From: JAJRVM01 sp963700515
GTDB taxonomy: Bacteria > Planctomycetota > Planctomycetia > Pirellulales > Pirellulaceae
Assembly (NCBI GenBank): GCA_963700515.1
Contig: CAVOXY010000025.1
Span: 1 to 64,000 of the forward strand
Reading direction: 5' to 3'
DNA: 64,000 nt
Shown here: piece after piece, positions 39,688 to 48,028 of the stretch
Position numbering within the stretch: the first letter of the stretch is position 1
Layout: each line of letters starts with the position of its first letter
Made by a program: the position numbers and the translations under genes
Notes under the pieces: model-generated
Database searches by the model: none
What the model saw: the letters and a program-made list of their open reading frames with translations, nothing else
Told to the model about the DNA's origin: nothing

Positions 39688-41427
39688 TCAGCTCTGGCGA
39701 CCGAGCATCGCCCGCAGTTCCTGCCACGGACGGGTATTGGCCACATCGTGTCGGGTAAGCCCTCCGCGGCGGGCCTGCAAGACGCCATACCGCATTACGT
39801 CCAGCCCATCCGTGCTGTGTGCGTCGGTGTTGATGACAATTGGGATTCCCAATTGCCGAGCGGCGGCACATTGGATATCGTCCAGATCGAGTCGTGACGG
39901 GTTGGCATTCAGCTCCATCATTTTCCCGTGCTGCGCGGGCCGCCTGCAGCACTTGCTCCATGTCCACCTCGTACGGATCGCGTCGATTGATGAGCCGGCC
40001 GGTGGGATGGGCAATGGCCGATACGTGAGGATTCGCCAGGGCCCCTACAATCCGCTCGGTAATCTGAGTTCGCGATTGTCGCTGGCCGTAATGCACACTG
40101 GCCACGACCCAGTCGGCCTGAGCCAAGACATCGTCGGGGAGATCGAGTCCACCTTTTTCCAGAATATCGACTTCAATTCCTTTGAGCACGGTGAAATCAC
40201 CAGAGAGCAACTGGTTTAACTTGTCGATCTCGGACCATTGCCGCAACAGTCTTTTCGGATCCAGCCCGCGTGCCATGGAGACGCGCTGGGAATGGTCTGT
40301 GATGGCCACGTACTTGAGACCTGCGCTAACGCCGCATCGACCATCTCCCCCAGCGAAGCCAGTCCGTCCGTCTCGGTGGTGTGCATGTGCAGATCGCCTT
40401 GCACATCGGCCTCGCAAATCAAATCGGGCAGCGTCCCCGCATCGGCCCACTGAAATTCCTGGCGTGCTTCCCGCAGCTCCGGCGGTATGACGGGCAGGTC
40501 CAAGGATTCGTAAACACCTTCCTCGGAAACACCCACCACATATTCTTCCGCATCGCCTTCTACGCGGAAGACGCCGTATTCGTTGATCTTCAGCCCACGT
40601 TGCTTGGCACGGCTGCGCAACAGAACATTATGCTCCTTGGAACCGGTGAAATACTGCAGCGCCGCGCCGAACGATTCACGCGGTACGACACGCAGATCAA
40701 TTTGCAGACCAGATGACATCCGCACCGACATCTTGGTGTCGCCCCGCGCAATCGTCTCGGTAACACCCGGAAAGTCAGCCAGACGATCCATGACCTGGTT
40801 GTGATCGGACGAGTCGACCAGGATATCGAGGTCCCCCACGGTTTCCTTGCCCCGTCGATAGCTTCCGGCAAACTCCAGTTGCCTCACCGTGGCGTGTCCC
40901 TGTAGCCAATCGCGCAAGGAGGCCACGATCTCGTCGGCTTTCGCCCAATAAATGCGTTTACCCGCCGCTTCGGCCACATGCATGCCCTTGAGAATCGCCT
41001 CTTCCGTCTTGGCGCCAAATCCCTTGAGCAATTGCACCTGATGCGTTTCGCAGGCCTGCTTCAGTTGCTCGAGCGTGACGATCCCCAACTCGCTGTAGAG
41101 CAGCGCCGCTTTCTTCGGGCCGAGACCAGGTATGCGCAACAGCGTCAGGACGCTCTCCGGGATCTCCTCCAACAGAGCGTCCAGTTGCGGGAGCGAGCCG
41201 GTCTGCACCAGCGTCACACATTTCTCCGCCACAGCCTTGCCGATCCCGTCAATGCCGGTCAGTTCATCCGGGTTCTCTTCCACGAGATGCGCTACCGATT
41301 GCGGCAAGTTGCGGATGGCACGAGAGCCATTGCGATAGGCCCGAATGCGAAACGCGTTGGCGCCCTGGAATTCCAGGAGATCCGCCAGTTGATCGAGCAC
41401 CGCCGCAATTTGCTCGTTGCTTAACAC
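39688..41427 (-). CDS. polX: DNA polymerase/3'-5' exonuclease PolX, two frameshifts
   Basis: Family-X repair polymerase with a C-terminal PHP exonuclease. ATG 41427 starts MLSNEQIAAVLDQLADLLEF (8-kDa/HhH domain; HhH at LTGIDGIGKAVAEK and LLRIPGLGPKKAALL). The polymerase palm has EFAGSYRRGKETVGDLDILV (two catalytic Asp) and LQIDLRVVP (third Asp). The PHP part begins DLHMHTTETDG and continues, after a frame change near 40330, with YVAITDHSQRVSMARG and IEVDILEKGGLDL. A second change near 39935 leads to MELNANPSRLDLDD and INTDAHSTDGLDVMRYG. All PHP metal motifs are thus present. Gap-filling repair role by family. Confidence 0.85.
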
Positions 41428-41522
41428 CCCGCACTCCTCACCAAAATCCCGGGAGTTCCCATACGCTCAGTCATGTTCCAGAGCAAACCGACGCCGGCGG
41501 CAGCTCACCGGCGGGCACACCG

Positions 41523-42518
41523 TCAGATGTGCAGTTCAATCACATCCTTGTCGTACAGCACGTGGTCGCCTTTGACCACCGTTCCGTCATGAACGTGACT
41601 CCCCCACACCCGCGCGTTCTTCAGACTCGTGGCAAAATCCTTGTGAATCATTTCGGCCACTTCCAGCAGCGTCCCCCCGCGATGAATGGTGTAGGGTCGA
41701 TCGTAATCGGGTTGCTTCTGGTTGGGCAGCTTGGTGTACACCCGGATCACGTCCAGCGTCTGGTACACGGCATCACGGAGCATCTCCAGACCTTGTCCGT
41801 GTTGGGCCGAGATCACATACTCGGGGAAGTCGAACTGACAGAACTCGTGAAGCAGGGCATGCCGATCCTGGGCCTCTGGAGCATCCACCTTGTTCAGCAC
41901 CAGGAACGTCTTCGTGTAGGCCAGGCCCACATCGTTTTCGTCGAGATACGACGTCCGAGCCAGACGCGTTCTGGTCTCATTCAACTTGTCGACGACCCCC
42001 TGTACTTCCTCGATTCCCTCGTCACTTCCCAGGTCGGCCAGCAGCAGCACCAGGTCGGCCCCGCGCATTAATCCCACCGTGACGGGATCGAGCACGTCTT
42101 TGGTGATGGGAGGTGTATCGATGAGTTGGACCATCACATCCTCCCAGGGCATCATGCCCGGAATCGGTTCTCGCGTCGTAAAGGGATAGGGTGCCACTTC
42201 GGGCGTCGCCCGCGTGAGACTTGCCAACAGCTGACTCTTGCCGGTGTTGGGAGCCCCGATGACGACCACCCGCCCGGCCCCTTGCCGCGGGATCCGCACC
42301 ACACCGCCTCGCTTGCCTCCCGCGGCGTGGTGCTGTTCTGATTCTTTCTTCGCCTTGCTGATCTTCTGCTTCAACTCGGCTTGAAGCTTGTCCGTTCCCT
42401 TGTGCTTGGGCACCTCGCGCAACATCACCTGCAAGCACTCGAGCTCCTCCTCGGGTGTTGATGCACGACGATAAGCTTGTTCCGCCTTCAGATACTGCGG
42501 CGTGAGATTGGCAGGCAT
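41523..42518 (-). CDS. OBG/DRG-type GTPase with C-terminal TGS domain
   Basis: ATG 42518 starts MPANLTPQYLKAEQAYRRA, followed by a coiled helical region (LQAELKQKISKAKKESEQHH). G1 is GAPNTGKSQLLASLT; G2 lies in PYPFTTREPIPG (the OBG YPFTT hallmark); G3 is DTPPI instead of the usual DTPG; G4 is NKVD. The TGS domain is YTIHRGGTLLEVAEMIHKDF ... GDHVLYDKDVIELHI. About 331 residues. Translation-linked GTPases of this class bind ribosomes; the specific role here is unknown. Readings further upstream run into the repeat array and are not part of the gene. Confidence 0.85.
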   Translation of the reverse strand: MPANLTPQYLKAEQAYRRASTPEEELECLQVMLREVPKHKGTDKLQAELKQKISKAKKESEQHHAAGGKRGGVVRIPRQGAGRVVVIGAPNTGKSQLLASLTRATPEVAPYPFTTREPIPGMMPWEDVMVQLIDTPPITKDVLDPVTVGLMRGADLVLLLADLGSDEGIEEVQGVVDKLNETRTRLARTSYLDENDVGLAYTKTFLVLNKVDAPEAQDRHALLHEFCQFDFPEYVISAQHGQGLEMLRDAVYQTLDVIRVYTKLPNQKQPDYDRPYTIHRGGTLLEVAEMIHKDFATSLKNARVWGSHVHDGTVVKGDHVLYDKDVIELHI

Positions 42519-42680
42519 GGCAACCACCCCAGGACCATGACTTGAACCTTCCGTAGACTTGAGTTTAAAGCGATTTACGGATCTGCCTAGCGCCCCGTCC
42601 GCCATTTCCTGCGGATACTCCCGGGCGACAGGCAGTGGGAAACGGTTCAAAAGTGGCTCCGGCGCGTTTCCCATGTTGCG

Positions 42681-43155
42681 TGCCACTTTCCTGAGCGAGC
42701 GTCGAACACCTAGCCAACCACAAAAAACGCGGGGGCCACTGGCTGAGCGAGCGTCGAAACACCTTGCCAAGCCACAAAAACACGAACCGCGAGCGGAGCC
42801 AGTGCCGAAGCAAACCCCCGCTCACCACTTCCCCGGCGTGCCACTTTCCTGAGCGAGCGTCGAACACATTGCCAACTACAGGAAACGCGGGCGTGCCACT
42901 GGCTGAGCGAGCGTCGAACACATTGCCAACCACAAAAACACGTGACCGCGAGCGGAGCCAGTGCCGAAGCAAACCCCCGCTCACCACTTCCCCGGCGTGC
43001 CACTTTCCTGAGCGAGCGTCGAACACCTAGCCAACCACAAGAAACGCGGGCGTGCCACTGGCTGAGCGAGCGTCGAACACCTAGCCAACCACAAAAACAC
43101 GAACCGCGAGCGGAGCCAGTGCCGAAGCAAACCCCCGCTCACCACTTCCCCAGGG
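42681..43155. repeat. 158-bp composite tandem repeat, three units
   Basis: Units start TGCCACTTTCCTGAGCGAGC at 42681, 42839 and 42998. Each contains a second half beginning TGCCACTGGCTGAGCGAGCG and, in inverted sense, GCGAGCGGAGCCAGTGCC, so the inner segment is a long imperfect palindrome. Copies differ by a few bases. It lies upstream of the GTPase gene and makes long spurious frames. It does not share the GTAGC head of the other repeat families. Confidence 0.9.
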
Positions 43156-43246
43156 ATGCCACGGGCACCCCAGCGTGCTGGACGGCACCCCGTGGATGGC
43201 GGCCAAGACATGGATTCCGGCCCACCAGCGGGGCGCCTGGTCGGAG

Positions 43247-44629
43247 CTAGCGAGCAATACTACGCCAGCCGCTTTCATCCAGCTCGAGGCGACGCGGTCG
43301 CGGCTGAGCGGTGGTCGTGGTGGACAAGGGCCGTCGTCCCAGTTTCGACGCGGTGGGCCAGGTAATGGTGGTCACGGCCCAAGCCTGGTTGGATCGCAGC
43401 ACGGCCACCTGATCTCCCGGATTGAGCAATTGCGGCGTACTCGGTTCTTCCTCGATGCGTGCAGGGGTCGCATCCGGATCAGGAACCGGAGCCGGGCGCG
43501 ATTCGTTGGACCGCGCTGCCGGGTTGCCAAACGCGGGCAGCGGCACCGGCTTGCTCAGGATTGTCTGCGTGCGTGCAGCGTCATTCTCGATCGTCCCGTC
43601 TTCGGCCGTGGGGCTCGCATTCGAGGCGCCCGAATTCCACGTCGCGGAGGGACTCGGCTGCGGAGCACCACCTCCGCTGTTGACATCTCCATAACCGGGA
43701 ACCAGACTGGGACGCGTCTCGGCCGGTTCAGGACTGGCCGACCGCGGCACGCTCGTCGCAGGTGGCCCCGCACCGGGCGCAGGAACAGCATTGGGAGAAA
43801 GCGTAGGAGGTACGGAGGGGGCCTGGGGGAATGTGCCGCTGGGAGCGCCCGAACCGGGTATCGTCACCGCTCCCGGAGCGTAGTAAGGTGCCACGGCAGG
43901 GGTGGGAACCATGCTGGGAATACCCCAGCCACAACTGTCGGATGTCACCACACACTGCGTCGTCATGCACGGATCCGGACAGCACGGATTGACTGCCACG
44001 GGGGCTGGGTCACACTGCCCGAACAGACGCCCGAAAAAGCCGCACCGCTGTCGATCTGGTTGCCACGTGTACGTGGTACAGGCCTTCATGACCGTCACCG
44101 GATAGCCGGTGACGGGATCGGTCGTTGTGATCGGCCGGTAACGGGTGACCGGTATCTGTTTCCAGGCCGTGCGATAGGAGGCCCGTGGGACTGGATCGTA
44201 GACGGGAACCGCTGGCCGGGATGCGCCACCACCAAAACAGGACGTGATCCGGTCCCAGCAACTCGTCCGCTGTGGTTCGCACGCCACGGGAATCGGATTA
44301 CAGATGTTCTGAGGAGCCTGGTAGACGACGGTTGGCTCGCAGCAGACGGAAGGTGTCGCGACACGATACGCGACCGTATTTTGATTGCACGATGACGCGT
44401 AGGCCGCTCCCGGCGTGCCACCGTAGTAAGCTTGAGACGGGACATTCGACGTGGCCGGGTAATAGGCCGCAGTGGGTGGATAGTAGGCGACCACCTGGTC
44501 ATTGGTTGGTGCCGATTCGCCAAAGAGCCAATTCAGGATCGGGCCGCCCTGAGCCGGGCTGACCAACAGGAGACTCTCCGCCACCACAAACAAGGCGATT
44601 GCTACTGCACGCCGAGACCGCTTGAACAT
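43247..44629 (-). CDS. secreted Pro/Cys/Tyr-rich protein of unknown function
   Basis: Not recognised beyond planctomycete-type secreted proteins. ATG 44629 opens a signal peptide (VAIALFVVAESLLLVSPAQG), mature start GGPILNWLFGE. A Tyr/Pro-rich N-region (VVAYYPPTAAYYPATS), a Cys-containing middle (SVCCEPTVVYQ, QRTSCWDRITSCFGGG, NPCCPDPCMTTQCVV) and a repeated motif (YRPITTTDPVTGYPVTVMKA) follow. The C-terminal third is a Pro/Ser/Ala-rich, disordered region. Likely cell-surface or envelope. 460 residues, intact. It ends in a basic tail whose last residues could be altered by an indel. Confidence 0.7.
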   Translation of the reverse strand: MFKRSRRAVAIALFVVAESLLLVSPAQGGPILNWLFGESAPTNDQVVAYYPPTAAYYPATSNVPSQAYYGGTPGAAYASSCNQNTVAYRVATPSVCCEPTVVYQAPQNICNPIPVACEPQRTSCWDRITSCFGGGASRPAVPVYDPVPRASYRTAWKQIPVTRYRPITTTDPVTGYPVTVMKACTTYTWQPDRQRCGFFGRLFGQCDPAPVAVNPCCPDPCMTTQCVVTSDSCGWGIPSMVPTPAVAPYYAPGAVTIPGSGAPSGTFPQAPSVPPTLSPNAVPAPGAGPPATSVPRSASPEPAETRPSLVPGYGDVNSGGGAPQPSPSATWNSGASNASPTAEDGTIENDAARTQTILSKPVPLPAFGNPAARSNESRPAPVPDPDATPARIEEEPSTPQLLNPGDQVAVLRSNQAWAVTTITWPTASKLGRRPLSTTTTAQPRPRRLELDESGWRSIAR

Positions 44630-44900
44630 CGCTTGGCTCCACTTCACGCAATTCAGGAAGACCCTCGAGCCGCCCTGGCATCGGCGCACAATGGGTCTGC
44701 TGAATGGTAGGTCACCTGGGCGAGCCAGTTAACTGAAAGTGTCAGAAATTTCGGAATCTGAGCCAGCGGTAAGACGGCGGTAGCGCATAAGGAACATTCC
44801 CGGCAAGCGCAAAGTTGGCGGAATATATCAAGACGACGGTCTGGGAAGAATGGGCCGAACTCCCAGAGGCGGTTGCAAGACACGGTCTGGAAACGCGTTC

Positions 44901-45554
44901 TTAACGATCATGCCGGCGCGACTCATACAAGTCATACAGACTGAAGAACACTTCCCGCACGTTTCCTTTCCACCGCCGGTAGGTAGGCAGAACATCGTCA
45001 GCGTGCACGACTTCGGCTCTCTGGCTGAGCTGCGGGGTTTGGCAGCTGCCCAGGTGCTCGCCCGAGTCCGAGTGGCCTCGTAGCAGCTGTTGCACCAATT
45101 GCTGGACCGTCTCCAAGGGGCAATGCACGGTGTACAACGGCGGCAGGCCGGCACGGCGATGACTGGTCACGAGTAAACCGGCCCGCGACCTGCGGCACCA
45201 GTGTTTGAGCCTGGTTCGAGCGAGCCAACCGAGTTGCTCATAGCCGTCGACAATGACCAGACTGTGCGCCTTCCATGTCCGGCGTCGCCGCCATTGGGCG
45301 GGAGGAAGATTTCGCTGGCCAGCTGACAAGGAACACCAGCACGTGTCGCGTCCGGCCCGCGTCAGGTGAGCCGCCAGGGTGTGCAGTAACGTCGTCTTGC
45401 CGGAGCCGTGCGGTCCGACAATCTGCCCCCACCAGCCGTTATCGCGCAGACGCTGCAGCAACAGCTCGGCCCCCTCGCCGGCTGGAAACTGGTAGACCAG
45501 CGCACCAGGTTGCACGTAGCGTGTGGAGAACGGATTGGCCTGGTGCACACTCAT
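44901..45554 (-). CDS. P-loop ATPase in a three-gene operon with arrestin-like proteins
   Basis: ATG 45554. Walker A is GPHGSGKTTLLHTL (about residue 45) and Walker B is SLVIVDGYEQL (about 100). ARTRLKHWCRRSRAGLLVTS follows as a sensor-like strand, then TVHCPLETVQQLVQQLL. The end contains YRRWKGNVREVFFSLYDLYE, reminiscent of AAA-lid 'GNVREVFFxLYD' helices. 217 residues with no membrane segment. It begins 10 bp after the stop of the arrestin-like gene, so one transcript is likely. I know no characterised homologue; the gene order suggests energising or switching of the two partner proteins. Confidence 0.7.
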   Translation of the reverse strand: MSVHQANPFSTRYVQPGALVYQFPAGEGAELLLQRLRDNGWWGQIVGPHGSGKTTLLHTLAAHLTRAGRDTCWCSLSAGQRNLPPAQWRRRRTWKAHSLVIVDGYEQLGWLARTRLKHWCRRSRAGLLVTSHRRAGLPPLYTVHCPLETVQQLVQQLLRGHSDSGEHLGSCQTPQLSQRAEVVHADDVLPTYRRWKGNVREVFFSLYDLYESRRHDR

Positions 45555-45564
45555 CACGGTTCGT

Positions 45565-46006
45565 TCAATCAAATTCGTCGAGCTCGTCCGCTTCCGTTGA
45601 CTCCGCAGCCACCGCGATGGCTCGCGCCGGCGGTACATTCCCCAGCACGAATGTCTGTTCGAAGAACACTTCCTTGCCGCGCCGCAAAAACGCTCGCACA
45701 CGCACGCACCAGCGAATCTTAACCGTCACACCCATGTAAGTCCGCGGGCTGTTGGGGAGTATCGTGGTGAGCTTGCGCAACGCTCGCAGATCACGCCCTT
45801 CGACGTCACCGGGGAGCAGACGCTCAAAGTAGTGCACGGCAAGATCTTCATCACCTTTCCCTTCCGTGTGCCACAACACGGAAGCTTCCAGCGCTTGGAC
45901 GTCCTTTGCCTCCACCGCGTCCAGCTGGTACTCACACTGCAACTGCTTCGCCCGCGCGAAAATGATGATGCTGGTCACGGATGCGAATGCTGATGAGCGG
46001 TTCCAT
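45565..46006 (-). CDS. arrestin-like beta-sandwich protein (soluble), one frameshift
   Basis: ATG 46006 overlaps the upstream stop (TAATG) and gives MEPLISIRIRDQHHHFRAGE. The frame shifts near 45938 to CEYQLDAVEAKDVQALEASV. Later strands are VLWHTEGKGDEDLAVHYFER, LTTILPNSPRTYMGVTVKIR and WCVRVRAFLRRGKEVFFEQT. The 'LPxSPxTYxGVxVKIRWCVRVR' stretch parallels the arrestin C-lobe pattern of a Pro-rich strand followed by a long amphipathic strand. The tail is acidic (ESTEADELDEFD). Roughly 147 residues. Fold assignment is inference from the strand pattern. Confidence 0.6.
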
Positions 46007-47049
46007 TAGCCGGCCTCCCGTGGAGGCTCGGCCGGATACACGACGATAGGAAAACACCGCTCAAAGGCCGGCCACAAATGTGCTTGGCCACGTGCGACCA
46101 GCATCCAGTGCACCGCATTGTGCTTGGCTCGAAACGAATGCATCACGTGGTTCGGAATCGTGAGTTCGCACTCGCGCTCAAACGCCTTACTCGGCTCGAT
46201 CTTGAAATCCTCCTCGACAAATACCGGCTGACTGAACACGCGGCATCGTTCCGTGCGGATATCCGTTCCCTGGCGAAACGTGGTTTCCTCGTCACAAACC
46301 AACGCTAATTCCAGCGAACGCACATTGAGACGTCCCGCCTGCGAAAGAAATAACCGGTAACTGCGGCCCAGCACTAAGGGATGATCCGAGATCTCGACGG
46401 TCGTGGGACCAATTCCGGTGTGCAATAAGCATCTGCTGAAAGAAATAATAGGTGGCCCAGATGCCAATCAGGAGAAAAGGCAAGACAAAGACGGTGAGAA
46501 ACCAGTCGGGCCGGTTGGACAGAATAACTCCGCACCGCCACCATCACCAGACACGGCCGTGATGCTGTTCCAAACCAGAAAGAACGCCGTGGCGGCAAAC
46601 AGAATCCAAGGCCCAGGGTGCGTCACCGGCAGCCGATAAGCCAGCCGGATTCCGGGACTGTTCGTCAGATTGGCATCGCGCGGAATGGTGGGGAACTCAC
46701 GCTGTGATGAGAGCGCGTCGCTGATCAAGTCGATGTCGGCCGCGCGCAGCGCGATGGCGCTGCGCCGTTCCGCCGAGGTGCCGACCTGCAACACCGTGTA
46801 GACCACGCCGCTGCCGCCAATCAGCGTAAACGATACCATCACCAGCACCATCAACCAGAAACCGAAACCGGGCTGGTAGAGCTGAGGGGTGTCCACGAAC
46901 ACCCGCGAGACGACTAAATAAGCCAGCGACAACGCCCCCAACAGAAACAACACGCCAAAGAACAGGGCTTCCCCCAGGCCACCGACGAATTTTGAGCCGG
47001 TGCGCCGATCGCCTCGTTTCTTCTCCCAAAGTCGAAAAATGCGGGCCAC
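46006..47049 (-). CDS. membrane protein with arrestin-like C-domain, two frameshifts
   Basis: GTG 47049 starts VARIFRLWEKKRGDRRTGSK. Two N-terminal membrane segments (ALFFGVLFLLGALSLAYLVV and GFWLMVLVMVSFTLIGGSGV) and a cytoplasmic helix (RRSAIALRAADIDLISDA) follow. A third membrane segment is ILFAATAFFLVWNSITAV. The frame changes near 46480, giving a fourth (PFLLIGIWATYYFFQQMLIA), and again near 46425. The soluble domain reads GPTTVEISDHPLVLGRSYRL, LNVRSLELALVCDEETTFRQ, VFSQPVFVEEDFKIEPSKAF and IPNHVMHSFRAKHNAVHWML, an arrestin/Vps26-like arrangement of strands. It ends at TAA overlapping the next ATG. First gene of the operon. Confidence 0.6.
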
Positions 47050-47373
47050 TGTCGCTACTTTCGGGGAAGCGTGACGTGCGGAACAGCGCCGGGGAAGCCC
47101 CCCCACGCACCTCCGCCACACTCCGGCCACCTGGCTCGTCGAATACCACTGCCGCCGAGCAGGAGCACTCGCCAAGCCCGAGACCGATCTCTTCCCAGGT
47201 CCGAACCATTCTACTGGCCGTACCCCGAAACTGTAGCAGCCTGACAGGAATTTGGTCGGATTCCACTCCCTTCGGCGTGGGACAGGTGAAAACGGCCCGT
47301 GGGAGAGGCCGCCGGCCGATCCCACAGGCAAGACCAAGCTGATACTGGAGAGGAAGTGATTACGCCGCAGCCG

Positions 47374-47640
47374 TCACGCGACGGGGCAATGCTGACGGCG
47401 GAAGTCAATCTTCTCGAGAGAAGCGTAGACTTCCTCGAGCGTCTTCTCGCCGAAATTCGAGATACTGAGCAAATCGGCGCGCGTGCAGTTGAGCAGGTCT
47501 CTCACCGTGAAGATGCCTCGCTCTTCCAGGCAATTGGTCGTGCGAACGGTCAGGCCGATTTCCGCCGTGCTCATTTCCAGACGTTGTTGGAGAATACGAG
47601 ATTCTTCATCAGCTCGGCTCAATGGAATACGGGTTCCCAT
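47374..47640 (-). CDS. stand-alone RNA polymerase alpha C-terminal-domain protein
   Basis: 88 residues consisting almost entirely of an alphaCTD helix-hairpin-helix unit. ATG 47640 gives MGTRIPLSRADEESRILQQR, then IGLTVRTTNCLEERGIFTVR and DLLNCTRADLLSISNFGEKT. By comparison with E. coli RpoA, the positions of Arg265, Asn268, Gly296 and Lys298, which contact UP-element DNA and activators, are all preserved (VRTTNC, NFGEKT). There is no alpha NTD, so it cannot assemble into the polymerase core in the normal way. It could compete for UP elements or act as a transcription adaptor (inference). Confidence 0.75.
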   Translation of the reverse strand: MGTRIPLSRADEESRILQQRLEMSTAEIGLTVRTTNCLEERGIFTVRDLLNCTRADLLSISNFGEKTLEEVYASLEKIDFRRQHCPVA

Positions 47641-48028
47641 GGGTCATCCCTCCCCCTAAATGAAACCAGTTCGTCAAAATCTCCCTACGACGGGACCCAG
47701 CTGCCGTTTTGAACTCGCCCGCTGGGCGTCGGGCACAGTATAACCAGCGACGGCGATTTCGCGGCCGGTGCGGCCACAAAATTCACCAAAAAAAATGCTG
47801 CCTACCGCTGAGCATCAACACACCTCAGGAAGGGGACTGACAGGACTCCGAACGAATCACGTATAATGTCGTCGCGGCCCGCGGCCGGTAGGGTGGTGCC
47901 AGCGGCCGTGCGCAGTTCCGCAGATGGCTCCCGCTGAGCCGTGCGGCCAGGGCACGCTCCGCGACGGATACGTGCCGCCCGATCTTCCTGCTCTCGGATT
48001 CACACAGCATCATCTGGTACGGAGACTC
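47641..48028. other. gene-free divergent region
   Basis: About 390 bp between the alphaCTD gene and the helicase gene, read in opposite directions. Contains an A-rich patch (CACCAAAAAAAATGC near 47786-47798). No supported gene. Confidence 0.5.
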
